From Acanthosoma haemorrhoidale (Eukaryota; Arthropoda; Insecta; Hemiptera; Acanthosomatidae), in NCBI GenBank assembly GCA_930367205.1, contig OV884015.1:108254509-108318508 (forward strand): 64,000 bases of DNA, in the 5' to 3' direction. Below, piece by piece: positions 55,202 through 64,000 of the stretch. A program made the position numbers and the translations under genes. Position 1 is the stretch's first letter. Each line of letters begins with the position of its first letter. The notes beneath the pieces were generated by a model. That model was not told the origin of the DNA. It did no database searches and saw nothing but the letters and a program-made list of their open reading frames with translations.

Positions 55202-55519
55202 CACTACAACATAGTCGTTAAACCGGTAATATTATGTGGGACGGAAACATCATGCCTCCCCAGTCTAGAGAAACTACTGAGAATAGAACGAAGACTAGGA
55301 ATAACGGACCAGGATTGTCAGGACGGAGAAAGATATAGGAAAAGACTGAAGGAAATCAAGGCTTTTGTGGGAAAGGAAAAATCGAAAAAGGGAGTCGCGT
55401 GGACAGAAGAAAGAAAACAAAAGCACGTAGAGATAATGAGGGGAAAATGGAAGGAAAGGAAAAACAAGAAAAGAAGCGAAAGTAATAATATTCGCGTGGT
55501 CTTTAAGGCCTTTTCGTGA
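55202..55519 (+). pseudogene. C-terminal part of a non-LTR retrotransposon polyprotein
   Basis: Open for 105 codons with no ATG at its start, bounded by TAA before and TGA after. It begins HYNIVVKPVILCGTETSCLP and SLEKLLRIERRLG, which corresponds to the LYKTVVRPVLLYGSETW...LRRLEVFERR segment just after the thumb in many non-LTR retrotransposons. A highly basic tail follows (WTEERKQKHVEIMRGKWKER and KNKKRSESN). The Gly/Trp of the GSETW motif is altered. No poly(A) tail and no upstream RT were found, so it is a truncated relic. RTE- or CR1-like affinity is possible; the clade is uncertain. Confidence 0.6.
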
Positions 55520-55745
55520 CAATATATAAATAAACAGCAAACTCGAAATGTATGCCAAATCACAATATACTTCATTAAAAAAAAATTATACACAATGTAT
55601 TATAGAATAGCTGAATTTTAAAATCAACAAATAACAAAATTTTAATACCAGGCCTGATTAGAATAATTATAAATAATATTTACTATTCCAACGAGTATTG
55701 GTAAAAAATACAATAAAAAAAAATACAATGAAATAATTTTAAGAT
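55520..55745. other. no gene recognised
   Basis: AT-rich spacer. Confidence 0.45.
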
Positions 55746-56560
55746 AAATGTAAACCTCTAGGTATAAAATTAAAATTTACCTAGGAAATTACTCCTTTAT
55801 TATTATTATTATTATTTGTTCCGGCATTTGTGCACCGCGGCCTCACTGAGACCTATTGTGCGCCGTCCATGTCCCTGTCCTATATATGTGACAGGCCCAC
55901 GGCCTTTGCAAATCTGAGGATACTGAGTGGATCGATCAGTTCACATAGTTTGGGGTCTACAATGCGATCACTACCAAAGTGAAGGTAACGCCTTCTAGCT
56001 AGGTTATCACAGTCACATATTATATGACGTGCCGTTTCTCCCTCTTTCTTGCAGAATCTACAGATTGGTGATCCCACTATCCCCAAATTAAAGAGGTGTT
56101 TATTTAACCGACAGTGACCTGTATAGAGTCCTGTCACACTTTTGAGTGTCCACCTGTCCATTGAGAGAAGTGCTGAGTGCCTTTAATCGTAAAAATTGTA
56201 GTTTCTGCTATTATAAATAGACGCAATGATAAATAAATAAGGCTTAAACAATGTTGAGTGAATGAAGGAAAAATGTTTATATTCACGCATTCAAGTTGAG
56301 TTCATGTAAATGTAATAATTCAATTTCCTGTCGGGGATTTGAACCAACGACAAATGAGAACATTCTTCTATATATTGCTAATACTTCTTTTTATATCGTT
56401 CAAAAAAGACATATATGAATCAATCGGGCCACAATAGGAAATTAATAATACATATATATAGATGTTTAATGGTATATAGGTAAAGTACCTTCATAGGTAT
56501 TGTATTAGCCACCATTTCTAATAGTATTTTATCTTGTATTTATGTTGATTCAAAGTTATT
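55746..56560 (+). repeat. repeat family R, copy 1, interrupted by a LINE fragment
   Basis: Starts AAATGTAAACCTCTAGGTAT and continues past the nested insertion with GTAGTTTCTGCTATTATAAA, TCAAGTTGAGTTCATGTAAA, CCTGTCGGGGATTTGAACC and CTAATAGTATTTTATCTTGT. Compared with copies at 58033 and 60232 it lacks about 130 bp after TTTATATTCACG. On the minus strand GGTTCAAATCC is a perfect B-box match. Confidence 0.8.
55800..56179 (-). pseudogene. nested non-LTR retrotransposon 3' fragment with (TAA)n tail
   Basis: The minus-strand frame from 56161 to 55880 reads VTGLYTGHCRLNKHLFNLGI, then PICRFCKKEGETARHIICDC. The latter is the C-x2-C...H...C zinc-finger motif near the C-terminus of non-LTR retrotransposons that carry an RNase H domain. 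LARRRYLHFG and a short tail follow. The 3' end is a run of TAA units (55800-55816 on the opposite strand), as in I-group elements. CCTTTA at 55794-55799 and at 56180-56185 flanks the insert as a target-site duplication, and the undisturbed site is seen at 58079 in copy 2 of the host repeat. It is strongly 5'-truncated. Confidence 0.75.
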
Positions 56561-58032
56561 GAAAATACTTACGACGTTTGTTTCATCACTTGACTTGGTT
56601 GACCAACCCCTCAAAAATTATAAAAATGTAAGTTGCCCCCTTTGGATTGTTAGAATTTATTGATTACTTTGGGATAAATAATTCAGGGATAACCGACGCA
56701 ATTGTAACTTTTAGAGTTTTTATGTAGTTATTGTATTATAATATTTTCATCGTGATTGCTCGAACATATTTCTGTTTCCATACCGCTTGAAGAATAAACA
56801 ATTTTTTAACTTGTTGATGACTAATGCTTCTAAATAATGCCATATCGTGTAAACAGACGTTAGCTGGAAAATGCGTCCATTTGCTCTTGGCACGCGAGGC
56901 TTCGACATGAAAATATACGAAGATATGGCCGGTGTGAATAAAAGTCGCAAGATTAGCAGGTATACATGTGTACCAGTGGCGATGAAGGCTGCGATCCCCA
57001 GTCTGTGATTAATACGCCCTGACGCCACCATTCGGCCCAGCTGTGACGATAATATTAATAGGACTTAACCTGTCTGGTGCCACTTACAGCCGGTGTGGGC
57101 TCATATCCCACATGTGCCTAATGCCATTTTTTTTTCTCCATTCACAGTCGCCAAGAGTCAGAAAGGATTGAGTCATATTTTTCATTATATTATTAATGGT
57201 TACTAGTATTTTTTTTTAGAAATGTGTAAATACTAATATCATTATTTTATCTTTAAAAACACATTAACTTTTTCCTGATAAATTAACGTTGGCAATGGCG
57301 CTCCTTAGGCGCTACTGTGTATTTGCGCAGCATTGGAACAGTTACGCTTCCTCCTAGCGTTACTCTTGGTATTATTTTTTATTATAATAATATTTCAAAG
57401 CACCTTTCCCTATTGTATAAACAAATAATCCTAAAATATAAGTTCAATCTATCAGTTGTGTCTTATCAATGGCAGTGGAACCTAACCCTAGGGTGACTAG
57501 GAACTAAATTTCAAACAGTTGATAATGAAGTGGACAACGCGCATGCCATATTTTCAAGGGGCGTTACTCCATCCCGCTCTATAACTCCGTAAGTGGGACT
57601 CCTCTCCCCCGTTATGAATATCACGGTTTTCGATACTTTCAGAGAATTAATGAGACTTACTACAAAGAATAGAATTTTCGTGGCTTCTTAAGTTGATCAG
57701 AAAATCATTGGTTCTAATCCCTGTTCTGAGACATAACATAAAATAGTCTCGTTTTATGTTTTATGTCATGTTTCTCTCTAGTTGATAATTGTTAAAATTT
57801 ACACCATTGGGATTACATATCACTATTAAATTGTGTTAAGTGAAGTGGGCTTCACAAACTTGAATTGTAAACTAGAAGAAAAGGTGGTAGCTGCAGTTTG
57901 GAATTAGATTGTTTGGGGGAAGGCAAGATTTTATTAAACTACTAGATGGCCTGAATAAGAAACGTCCCTTTAAGTGCTACATGTGAAGGTATTATATATA
58001 TAGATTGACATTAGTGGAGAGTTTTAACAATT
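56561..58032. other. AT-rich DNA with a balanced block at 56830-57130
   Basis: The balanced block includes a 94-codon minus-strand frame (56747-57031) without recognised motifs, and GATTAATACGCC. It has no repeat partner here. Nothing else is recognised. Confidence 0.4.
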
Positions 58033-58565
58033 AAATGTAAACCTCTAGGTATGAAATTATAATTTACCTAGGATTACTCCTTTAATTGTAAAAATTGTAA
58101 TTTCTGCTATTATAAATAGCCGCAATGATAAATAAGGATTAAACAATGTTGAGTCGATGAAGGAAAAATGTTTATATTCACGTATTTGTATTCTCGGCCA
58201 ATCGAGTGGAAAGATGCAGCGAGTGCGGCGATACCAACGAAAAGGTCGCTTTGTAATGTTGTATTCATCATCTCAGTTGGTACACAACATTAACAACTGA
58301 GCATTCAAGTTGAGTTCATGTAAATGTAATAATTCAATTTCCTGTCGGGGATTTGAACCAACGACATATGAGAACATTCTTCTATATATTGCTAATACTT
58401 CTTTTTATATCGTTCATAAAACACATATATCAATCAATCGGGCCACAATAAGAAATATTAATACATATATATACATGTTTAATGGTATATAGGTAGGTAC
58501 CTTCATAGGTATTGTATTAGCCACTATTTCTAATAGTATTTTATCTTGTATTTATGTTGTTAAGG
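58033..58565 (+). repeat. repeat family R, copy 2 (uninterrupted)
   Basis: The most complete copy, from AAATGTAAACCTCTAGGTAT to ATCTTGTATTTATGTTG. It contains the CTCGGCCAATCGAGTGG and AAGATGCAGCGAGTGCGGCG segment missing from copy 1, and has neither nested insertion. It serves as the empty-site reference for both. Confidence 0.8.
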
Positions 58566-60231
58566 CCTTTAACATTAAAATAATAGTCGTTATGTTTTTT
58601 TTTGTTTTAAAAAAAAAAAAAAAAAAGAAATGTTTTAACCTATTGTAATTCCATTCAAAATTCTCTCGTAAAGTTTTTGTTTTCTTATTTCATTAGGGGA
58701 TGATTTGTTGATGGCAGAAAGATTTTAGTTTAATTATCAGAAAAGAGAAATATTCAATTCAGTTCATTGAAAGATAAGTTGTGTTTAACCAGTGAAAGAA
58801 AAAAAATGTCATTTGTTTACATTGTTAAGTAATCCAGTGTCCAGTGTTTATGGTGAACGGCCAAAGTACGTTGTAATAAGGCTCATGAAGGGCTACGATC
58901 GTCTGTCCTACTTAGTCTATCGAACGGGAAGGTGCCATTCCTCACACTTGGACTATCAAACTATCGATCGCACTCACTATCGATTTCGCTTTGTCGATAT
59001 CACAATTCGTCTCGGTCGTGATCGGATGAGTTCGTCTTGAAAGTCGTAGCAGTGAGGACTCGTTCAACCACCACTAATCGATTACCTGCCATCGATGCCA
59101 TCGGTTATTAGCAACACAAGCGCCGCGTGTGTCCCAGCTGCCAGCTTGGGTACCCAATGAAGCCGTCAATCAGTACTGTACTTTATTTATTTATTAACAA
59201 TACTAATCTGTAGGATCTTGTTCCATTGATGCTTTCGTCAATAATGCGTATTTTTTATTTATATTTATCATATTTATTTATATATATTTAATATTTGAAC
59301 CCAGTTATAAGGCGAATTCATTATTAATTTTCTGCATGTGTTTTTATGTATATAATATAAATTCTTTTCACGAACACATTTAGAAATTATTTAGTAATCT
59401 GAAAAATGCAAAATTATAGTACATAGAAATAGAAACAGGATTTTAAATAAAGCATAACATTCAGGTTGGTTAACTCAACTGTTATCTCTTTTCATGTGTC
59501 ACTTAATGTAAGAATGACATTTAATTGATTAATTTATAAAACTCATGAAGTGTGTTTGTCTCTTGGATCATTCCAATTATAGCATAATATTTTAAGGTTA
59601 CACTACCATATTATTTAATCTAAAAATTATTTTTATCTATTACCATTTGCATATATATATTAAATACATGTGTGCTTGTGGACGCGCCTACACACGTGTT
59701 TGTTGTTTTATGTAAGTATTGGATGCGTGTAGGTATTTATTGTTGTAATAGATTTATTATATTTATAAATTCATATCAGCTATTTTTGTTAGAAAACTGT
59801 AAGTTATTATGGGCTATCCGTATCATGCCTAGTTGATCCTTGTATTTCAAACTGCTTTTCTCAATATAAGGATTTGCTAATTAAGAAATATGAAAGGCAA
59901 ATATATTTACATTTACCTTTGCCAAATGTTTTTGTTTTTTGTTTTTTTCTTTCATGCCAGCTTTACTGAATATTTCGCTAAACTTAATTATTTAGGCTTA
60001 AGTATTAATTTCATTTGTTTATTTGCTTAATGGGTAAACCATTTTTGTTTGCATTGTTTCTGCTTTCAATAATTTATTTTCAAGTGTCGAATTTCAGCTG
60101 GGCCCTCTATAACATTAAAATCCCTCGGTCCTTTCACCGTCTCATTGCCTTCTGCTAGTGACCCGGATGAGTTTCGAAACGGGGACGGAGAATTGCATTT
60201 TGGTATCCAAAGTTGCCCCTCCCCCCAACAT
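58566..60231. other. AT-rich DNA flanking a motif cluster
   Basis: An A-rich tract lies at 58609-58626. A balanced block at 58840-59170 contains the CGATA cluster listed separately. The rest is AT-rich without a gene. Confidence 0.45.
58918..58999. promoter_or_regulatory. cluster of four CGATA/TATCG motifs
   Basis: TATCG occurs at 58918, 58962 and 58978 and CGATA at 58995, with further ATCGAT motifs near 59078 and 59091. In Drosophila, CGATA clusters bind BEAF-32 and TATCGATA binds DREF. Whether this organism has such factors is unknown; the cluster is visible, its function is a guess. Confidence 0.25.
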
Positions 60232-61486
60232 ATGTTGATATATGATACTATTTTTTAATGTTATTTGATGGGTAAGACGTGCTTATATTCTTGTTCTCGG
60301 CAAGTCGAGGAGTGTTGAAAGATGCAGCAAGTGCGGTGATGTCAACGGAAAATTCCATGAAATTAACACAAAGAAGTTCTTAGGGTAACGTTGCCAACAG
60401 GTCATTCAAGCTGAATTCATGTAGATGAAATAATTCACTTTCCTGTCGGGGATTTGAACCAAAGACATATGAGAACCTTCATCTACAGAGGGGTCCAAAA
60501 AAATGTATCCACTGGTTAACAGTCCATAACTTGCAAACTAATTGACGGAGTTTTTTGGTGAAAGTGTAGCTTAAAGTGCTACTTAAAGACTCACTGTAGG
60601 TGTTCGAAGTGGTCACCATTAACATCCACACACAAACGATGCTGCCGAACTGCAGCACGAACTACTGACTGCAACGTGTTCAGTTGGATATTTGCACATG
60701 AATGTAAGATGGATTCTCGAAGTTCATCCAATGTGCGTGGCTTTTGTCGATAAACGACGTCCTTTAGTGTTTCCCACAGGTAAAAGTCCAGAGGAGTTAA
60801 GTCTGGGGAACATGGTGGATACTCTACAGCACCTCTACGGCCTATCCATCTTCCTGGTAGATTTTCGTCGAGATAAGCCCTAACACGATTGTGGTAGTGG
60901 GCTGGAGCACCATCTTGTTGAAAGTAAAATCTTCCGTCTCCATACCAGTCTTGGATGGCAGGTAAAATGGATGTTTGAAGCTTCTGAAGGTACCTCACCA
61001 CTAACTGTGCCGTCAAAGAAGAATGGCCCAATTAAGCCAATGTTTTCGTACTTAAAATACCGCTTTAAAACAGACTTCCTTTCATCAAATGTAAGCCTCA
61101 CGCCAGCCATGTTTACTCGAGTAACAAGGTACAACTAACAATAAAACACTAACTATCTGGCGACTGTCATCTGACAAAACAAAACAACGCAATACAACGC
61201 TTGTATGGCGATTGCCGGAACTACAAACTATTACACTACTAAAAATGAGACTTTTAAACCGTGGATACATTTTTTTGGACCCCTCTATATATATACTTCT
61301 TTTTATATCGTTCAAAAAACACATATATCAATCAATCGTGCCACAATAAGCATATGTTAAAACATATATACATGTTTAATGGTATACCTTCATATAGCTA
61401 TTGTATTAGCCACTATTTCTAATAGTATTTCATCTTGTATTTATGTTGATATATGATACTATTTTTCAATGTTATTTGATGGGTAA
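60232..61486 (+). repeat. repeat family R, copy 3, interrupted by a DNA transposon
   Basis: Shares CTCGGCAAGTCGAGG, AAGATGCAGCAAGTGCGG, CCTGTCGGGGATTTGAACC and, beyond the insertion, CTTCTTTTTATATCGTTCA and CTAATAGTATTTCATCTTGT. A segment of about 45 bp (GTTGATATATGATACTATTT through GGGTAAG) occurs at both its start (60234-60281) and its end (61446-61486), as a direct repeat bounding this copy only. Confidence 0.75.
60486..61287 (-). mobile_element. DD41D-type (rosa-like) transposon, internally deleted
   Basis: Terminal inverted repeats with GAGGGGTCC and ATGTATCCAC pair over about 27 bp and are flanked by TA. The minus-strand transposase starts at ATG 61110 with MAGVRLTFDERKSVLKRY. After FKYENI the frame passes directly into GLIGPFFFDGTVSGE, so most of the DNA-binding domain and the region with the first catalytic Asp are lost. 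One frameshift follows near 61000, then LQTSILPAIQDWYGDGRFYF, QQDGAPAHYHNRVRAYLDEN and YPPCSPDLTPLDFYLW, with 41 residues between the last two catalytic Asp. The frame ends at 60591. Homologous copies of the host repeat lack the insert. Confidence 0.88.
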
Positions 61487-61728
61487 GTGTAAACCCGACT
61501 CTCGACAATTTACGGCAGATGAACTTTCCGAGAGCCTGGGACTTACACCCACAGGGAAATAAAAAGGTGAAAATAATCAGATGGAATAGGTGAATAAATG
61601 GAGAAGACTTACCCAGTCCTGAGTCGTTCTGCCTCAAGATGACTATCTGCAGCTGGATCGTGAGCGATGTTTTTCTTGACGAAGGGATGTGAGGAAACGG
61701 GGAAGAAGGATAGGAGATGTCGATATAA
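61487..61728 (-). mobile_element. probable 3' LTR of the BEL/Pao element
   Basis: On the minus strand the segment begins TGTTATATCGACATCTCC and ends GAGAGTCGGGTTTACA, giving TG...CA ends and about 242 bp. Its outer end coincides exactly with the end of repeat copy 3 (GGGTAAG), which supports a true insertion boundary. It lies just downstream of the pol remnant. The 5' LTR would be outside the window, so the identity could not be confirmed by comparison. Confidence 0.45.
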
Positions 61729-61764
61729 CACCGCCGGACGATAACTCCAGATATGAACAGAAGA

Positions 61765-64000
61765 TTAATCAGGCCACAAAGATGGAGGAGATGAGATCCA
61801 AGAAGGACCACGCCACCACAGAGGATGATGATGGATCTGACGAGGCTGCAATCCGCGTGACGCGCAGTCGGCAGGATTGTCCTCGGAGATGACATGTCTC
61901 CAGCACCGGGATGGCACCAGATCCTGGATTTCAGCAACGCGGTTGCCTACAAATGTTTTCCATTTGTGGCTTTCGCCACGGATCCAGGCTAGAGCAACAG
62001 AGGAATCGGAGAATGCGATAAACTCAGCATTCAGATGCTGAATAACGTGAGTGGCCAGATGATACATAAGCTTAGCAAGCAGATGGGCGCCACATAGCTC
62101 CAAGCGGGGAAGGGTAACCGCCTTGCACGGTGCTATTTTGGATTTGGCAGCTAAGAGATGAACAGGAAGATGACCAGATGAAGACGATGTGTGGAGATAG
62201 ACGACAGCGGCATAGCCGGATTCAGATGTGTCACAAAAGTGATGAACAGACGATGGGGACGCTTCAGGAATAAAACGCGGTTTGCGTACCTCCGAAAGAG
62301 AAGGTAGTTGCTCCTGATAATTCAGCCAGGGAACGGCCCACTCTTGGGGCAATCCTTGGTCCCAATCCAGGTGAAGCAGGCAGAGACGATGGAAGAGGAT
62401 CTTGGCTGAGAAGGTGACTGGTGAAAGCCAGCCAAGGGGGTCAAAGATTCGAGCCATTTGGCTCAGGACGGTGCGTTTCGTGAGTGCGGATTCAGTCAGT
62501 CGCACGGAGTAGAGGAAATGGTCAGACGTGGGATTCCAGCCGAGTCCTAAGATTTTTAGGACAGGATCGCGATCAAGCGACAGAGGATCAGCAGAGGAAA
62601 GCTCAGGGCAGTGATCAGATGGAATTCCCTGCAACAGAGGGGGATGATTTGATTTGATGAAGGGTTGGCGGATTCCGCTACTACCTCCATATGGCCCCTG
62701 TCCAAGTAATCTCGCATGAAGTCGTGAAAGGCGGCACGGAGCTCCGGCTGCTTACCGAGGCGATGTTCTAAACGGCTGAATTGCCGCTTAGCCACATTAC
62801 GGACATACCAAGATCACGAGAGGCGAGGGGAAGATCCACGATGTAACGCCCAGAAGGAGAGCGATGGAGGCCTGAAAGGTACATCTCCTCGCACCTTTTT
62901 TCAGCTTGAGGGAGTGGGACGACATTCGGAACCTTGTCAAGCTCCCAAAACATACTAAATGTCAGTGAGACTCTCGTCCGGAAAGTGGGCCTTAGCTGGA
63001 AGATAGATGATAGAATCTTGGACAGGGCTTTCAGAGACGGCATAGGAAGATTCTGGCGTAGTAGGCGTATGATCAGTGGGATGGCAATCAGATGAAACAG
63101 AAGGGTTGGATTGATTTAAGGCGAGCAGACGACCAGATGTTTCCGCAGGTTGGGAAAGCGATTTCGAACCAGATGTCTGAGGAGAGGATGATCGAGGCGA
63201 AATGTTAGGCGACTTAGAAGAGCTGATACCTTCCTTGATACGCTTAGTGCGTGATGGGCGACGAGTGCTGCCATCAACTGTGCCAGGAGCGAAGGTGACA
63301 TGCCTAGATGGCTTTCGATGGCGAGCATAGGGACCAAGAAGCACCCATCCTAGGGTGGTTCGAATGGCGCCAGGGAGCTCCGCGGTAGGCGATAATATTT
63401 CCGGGAGAATCAGAAATGGAAGCACATCTGAGCCCAGGAGGATGTCAATCGTTCAAGGACGATAAAACAAATGATCGGCCAAATTGAGCCGCGTTAACTC
63501 CGGCCAATGGCATCGAAACTCCCTAGACGGCAGCGGGTCAATAAGTGTATCGATGACATAGGCCTTGACCTTGAAATATGGGGGGTCACCCTGATGGAAT
63601 AAGGCGACGTAAACATATCCTCGGACACGAATTGGATTCACATTGCTGAGGGTGCGCAGATGCATTGGTTCGGACCGTGGACGAAGATGCAGCCGCGAAG
63701 CGTAGGTGGAGGTGATGAGGGTGGTTTGACTGCCAGAATCAAGAAGGGCACACGAGATGGAGTGAAATTGGTTATTTTCAAGACGGACAATGGCGGTAGG
63801 CATCAACTGTTCCAGATGCCGGTTTTGGCTGCGAGCAGGACGAGGGGTCAAGGAGGAAGAACACAGACGATCAGGCGGGAACAGACGCTGAGGTGATCGA
63901 GGACGTCCTAGTCAATCCGACTGACACCCAGGGGGGTGAGCGACGAGGGTACGCCTACATTGCTCCTTAATAATGTTCTCGGCCACACCGTCTACAGGGA
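61765..64000 (-). pseudogene. BEL/Pao retrotransposon pol, deleted and frame-broken
   Basis: Minus-strand order from the window edge: an aspartic-protease-like domain (about 63850-63455) with LLDSGSQTTLIT, and a TGA at 63453 in otherwise continuous frame. Then IDILLGSDVLPFLILPE and GWVLLGP, a Ser/Pro-rich stretch ending in a stop near 62955, and in another frame FWELDKVPNV and SGRYIVDLPL. Then FSRLEHRLGKQPELRAAFHD and FMRDYLDRGHM. The RT core with its catalytic YVDD-type box is missing: the frame jumps to LLQGIPSDHCPE and VLKILGLGWNP. RNase H sequence follows (FCDTSESGYAAVVY, LPRLELCGAHLLAKLM, FSDSSVALAWIRG, NPADCASRGL), and the frame ends at WWRGPSWI...SLWPD. Integrase is absent. A stop is also seen near 63914. 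The family is unmistakable and the copy is dead. Confidence 0.88.

Noticed and set aside
55295..55593. Hydrophobic minus-strand frames suggesting a membrane protein
   Set aside because: They are antisense to the Lys/Arg-rich non-LTR C-terminus at 55202-55519; purine-rich coding DNA gives Phe/Leu/Ser-rich antisense frames.
1..64000. CRISPR arrays, bacterial operons, ribosome binding sites, rRNA genes
   Set aside because: No regularly spaced short repeats with unique spacers and no prokaryotic gene organisation; the recognisable content is entirely eukaryotic transposable-element relics.

Overview
This is AT-rich eukaryotic, almost certainly insect, DNA. I found no convincing host gene, no bacterial-type operon and no rRNA gene. 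What can be recognised is a dense layer of decayed transposable elements of animal type: Jockey-like and other non-LTR retrotransposons, a BEL/Pao element, a gypsy-like gag, one mariner of DD34D type and two relatives with DD41D-type spacing. The mix fits an arthropod gene desert or a very large intron. I cannot name the species.

Layout. 0-5 kb: AT-rich DNA with an unrecognised coding-like relic (1.57-1.89 kb) and a gypsy-like gag pseudogene (2.5-3.2 kb). 5.06-6.31 kb: a foldback structure made of two LTR-like arms in inverted orientation, each with a TATA box, bounded by two 91-bp direct repeats. 9-13 kb: LINE 3' ends, a diverged local duplication and a SINE-like block. 13.8-18.4 kb: two copies of one non-LTR family in the same orientation. 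One is a gag-only fragment; the other has an intact 409-codon gag, a broken ORF2, a 3' UTR and a poly(A) tail. 19-27 kb: LINE ends, a tRNA-like stretch and a Jockey reverse-transcriptase relic. 27.9-30.2 kb: a mariner and a DD41D-type transposon, both internally deleted. 31.4-32.5 kb: an unrecognised decayed coding region. 33-40.5 kb: LTR-like relics related to the foldback arms, with more LINE tails. 40.7-54.8 kb: seven of the eight copies of one Jockey 3' end. 55.7-61.5 kb: three copies of another repeat, one carrying a nested LINE fragment and one a nested DD41D-type transposon. 61.5 kb to the end: a BEL/Pao copy that has lost its reverse-transcriptase core and integrase.

Function. None of the elements looks autonomous. 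All three cut-and-paste transposons carry an internal deletion that removes the first catalytic Asp region. The LINE and BEL copies have lost ORF2 or pol segments. The best-preserved frame is the 409-codon gag at 16871-18100, which has a TATA box and an initiator-like sequence about 31 bp apart upstream of it. The nested insertions give a partial relative history, because two host repeats have intact paralogues that serve as empty-site references. Between the elements lie blocks of more balanced base composition that could be conserved regulatory DNA or exons; that is inference only.
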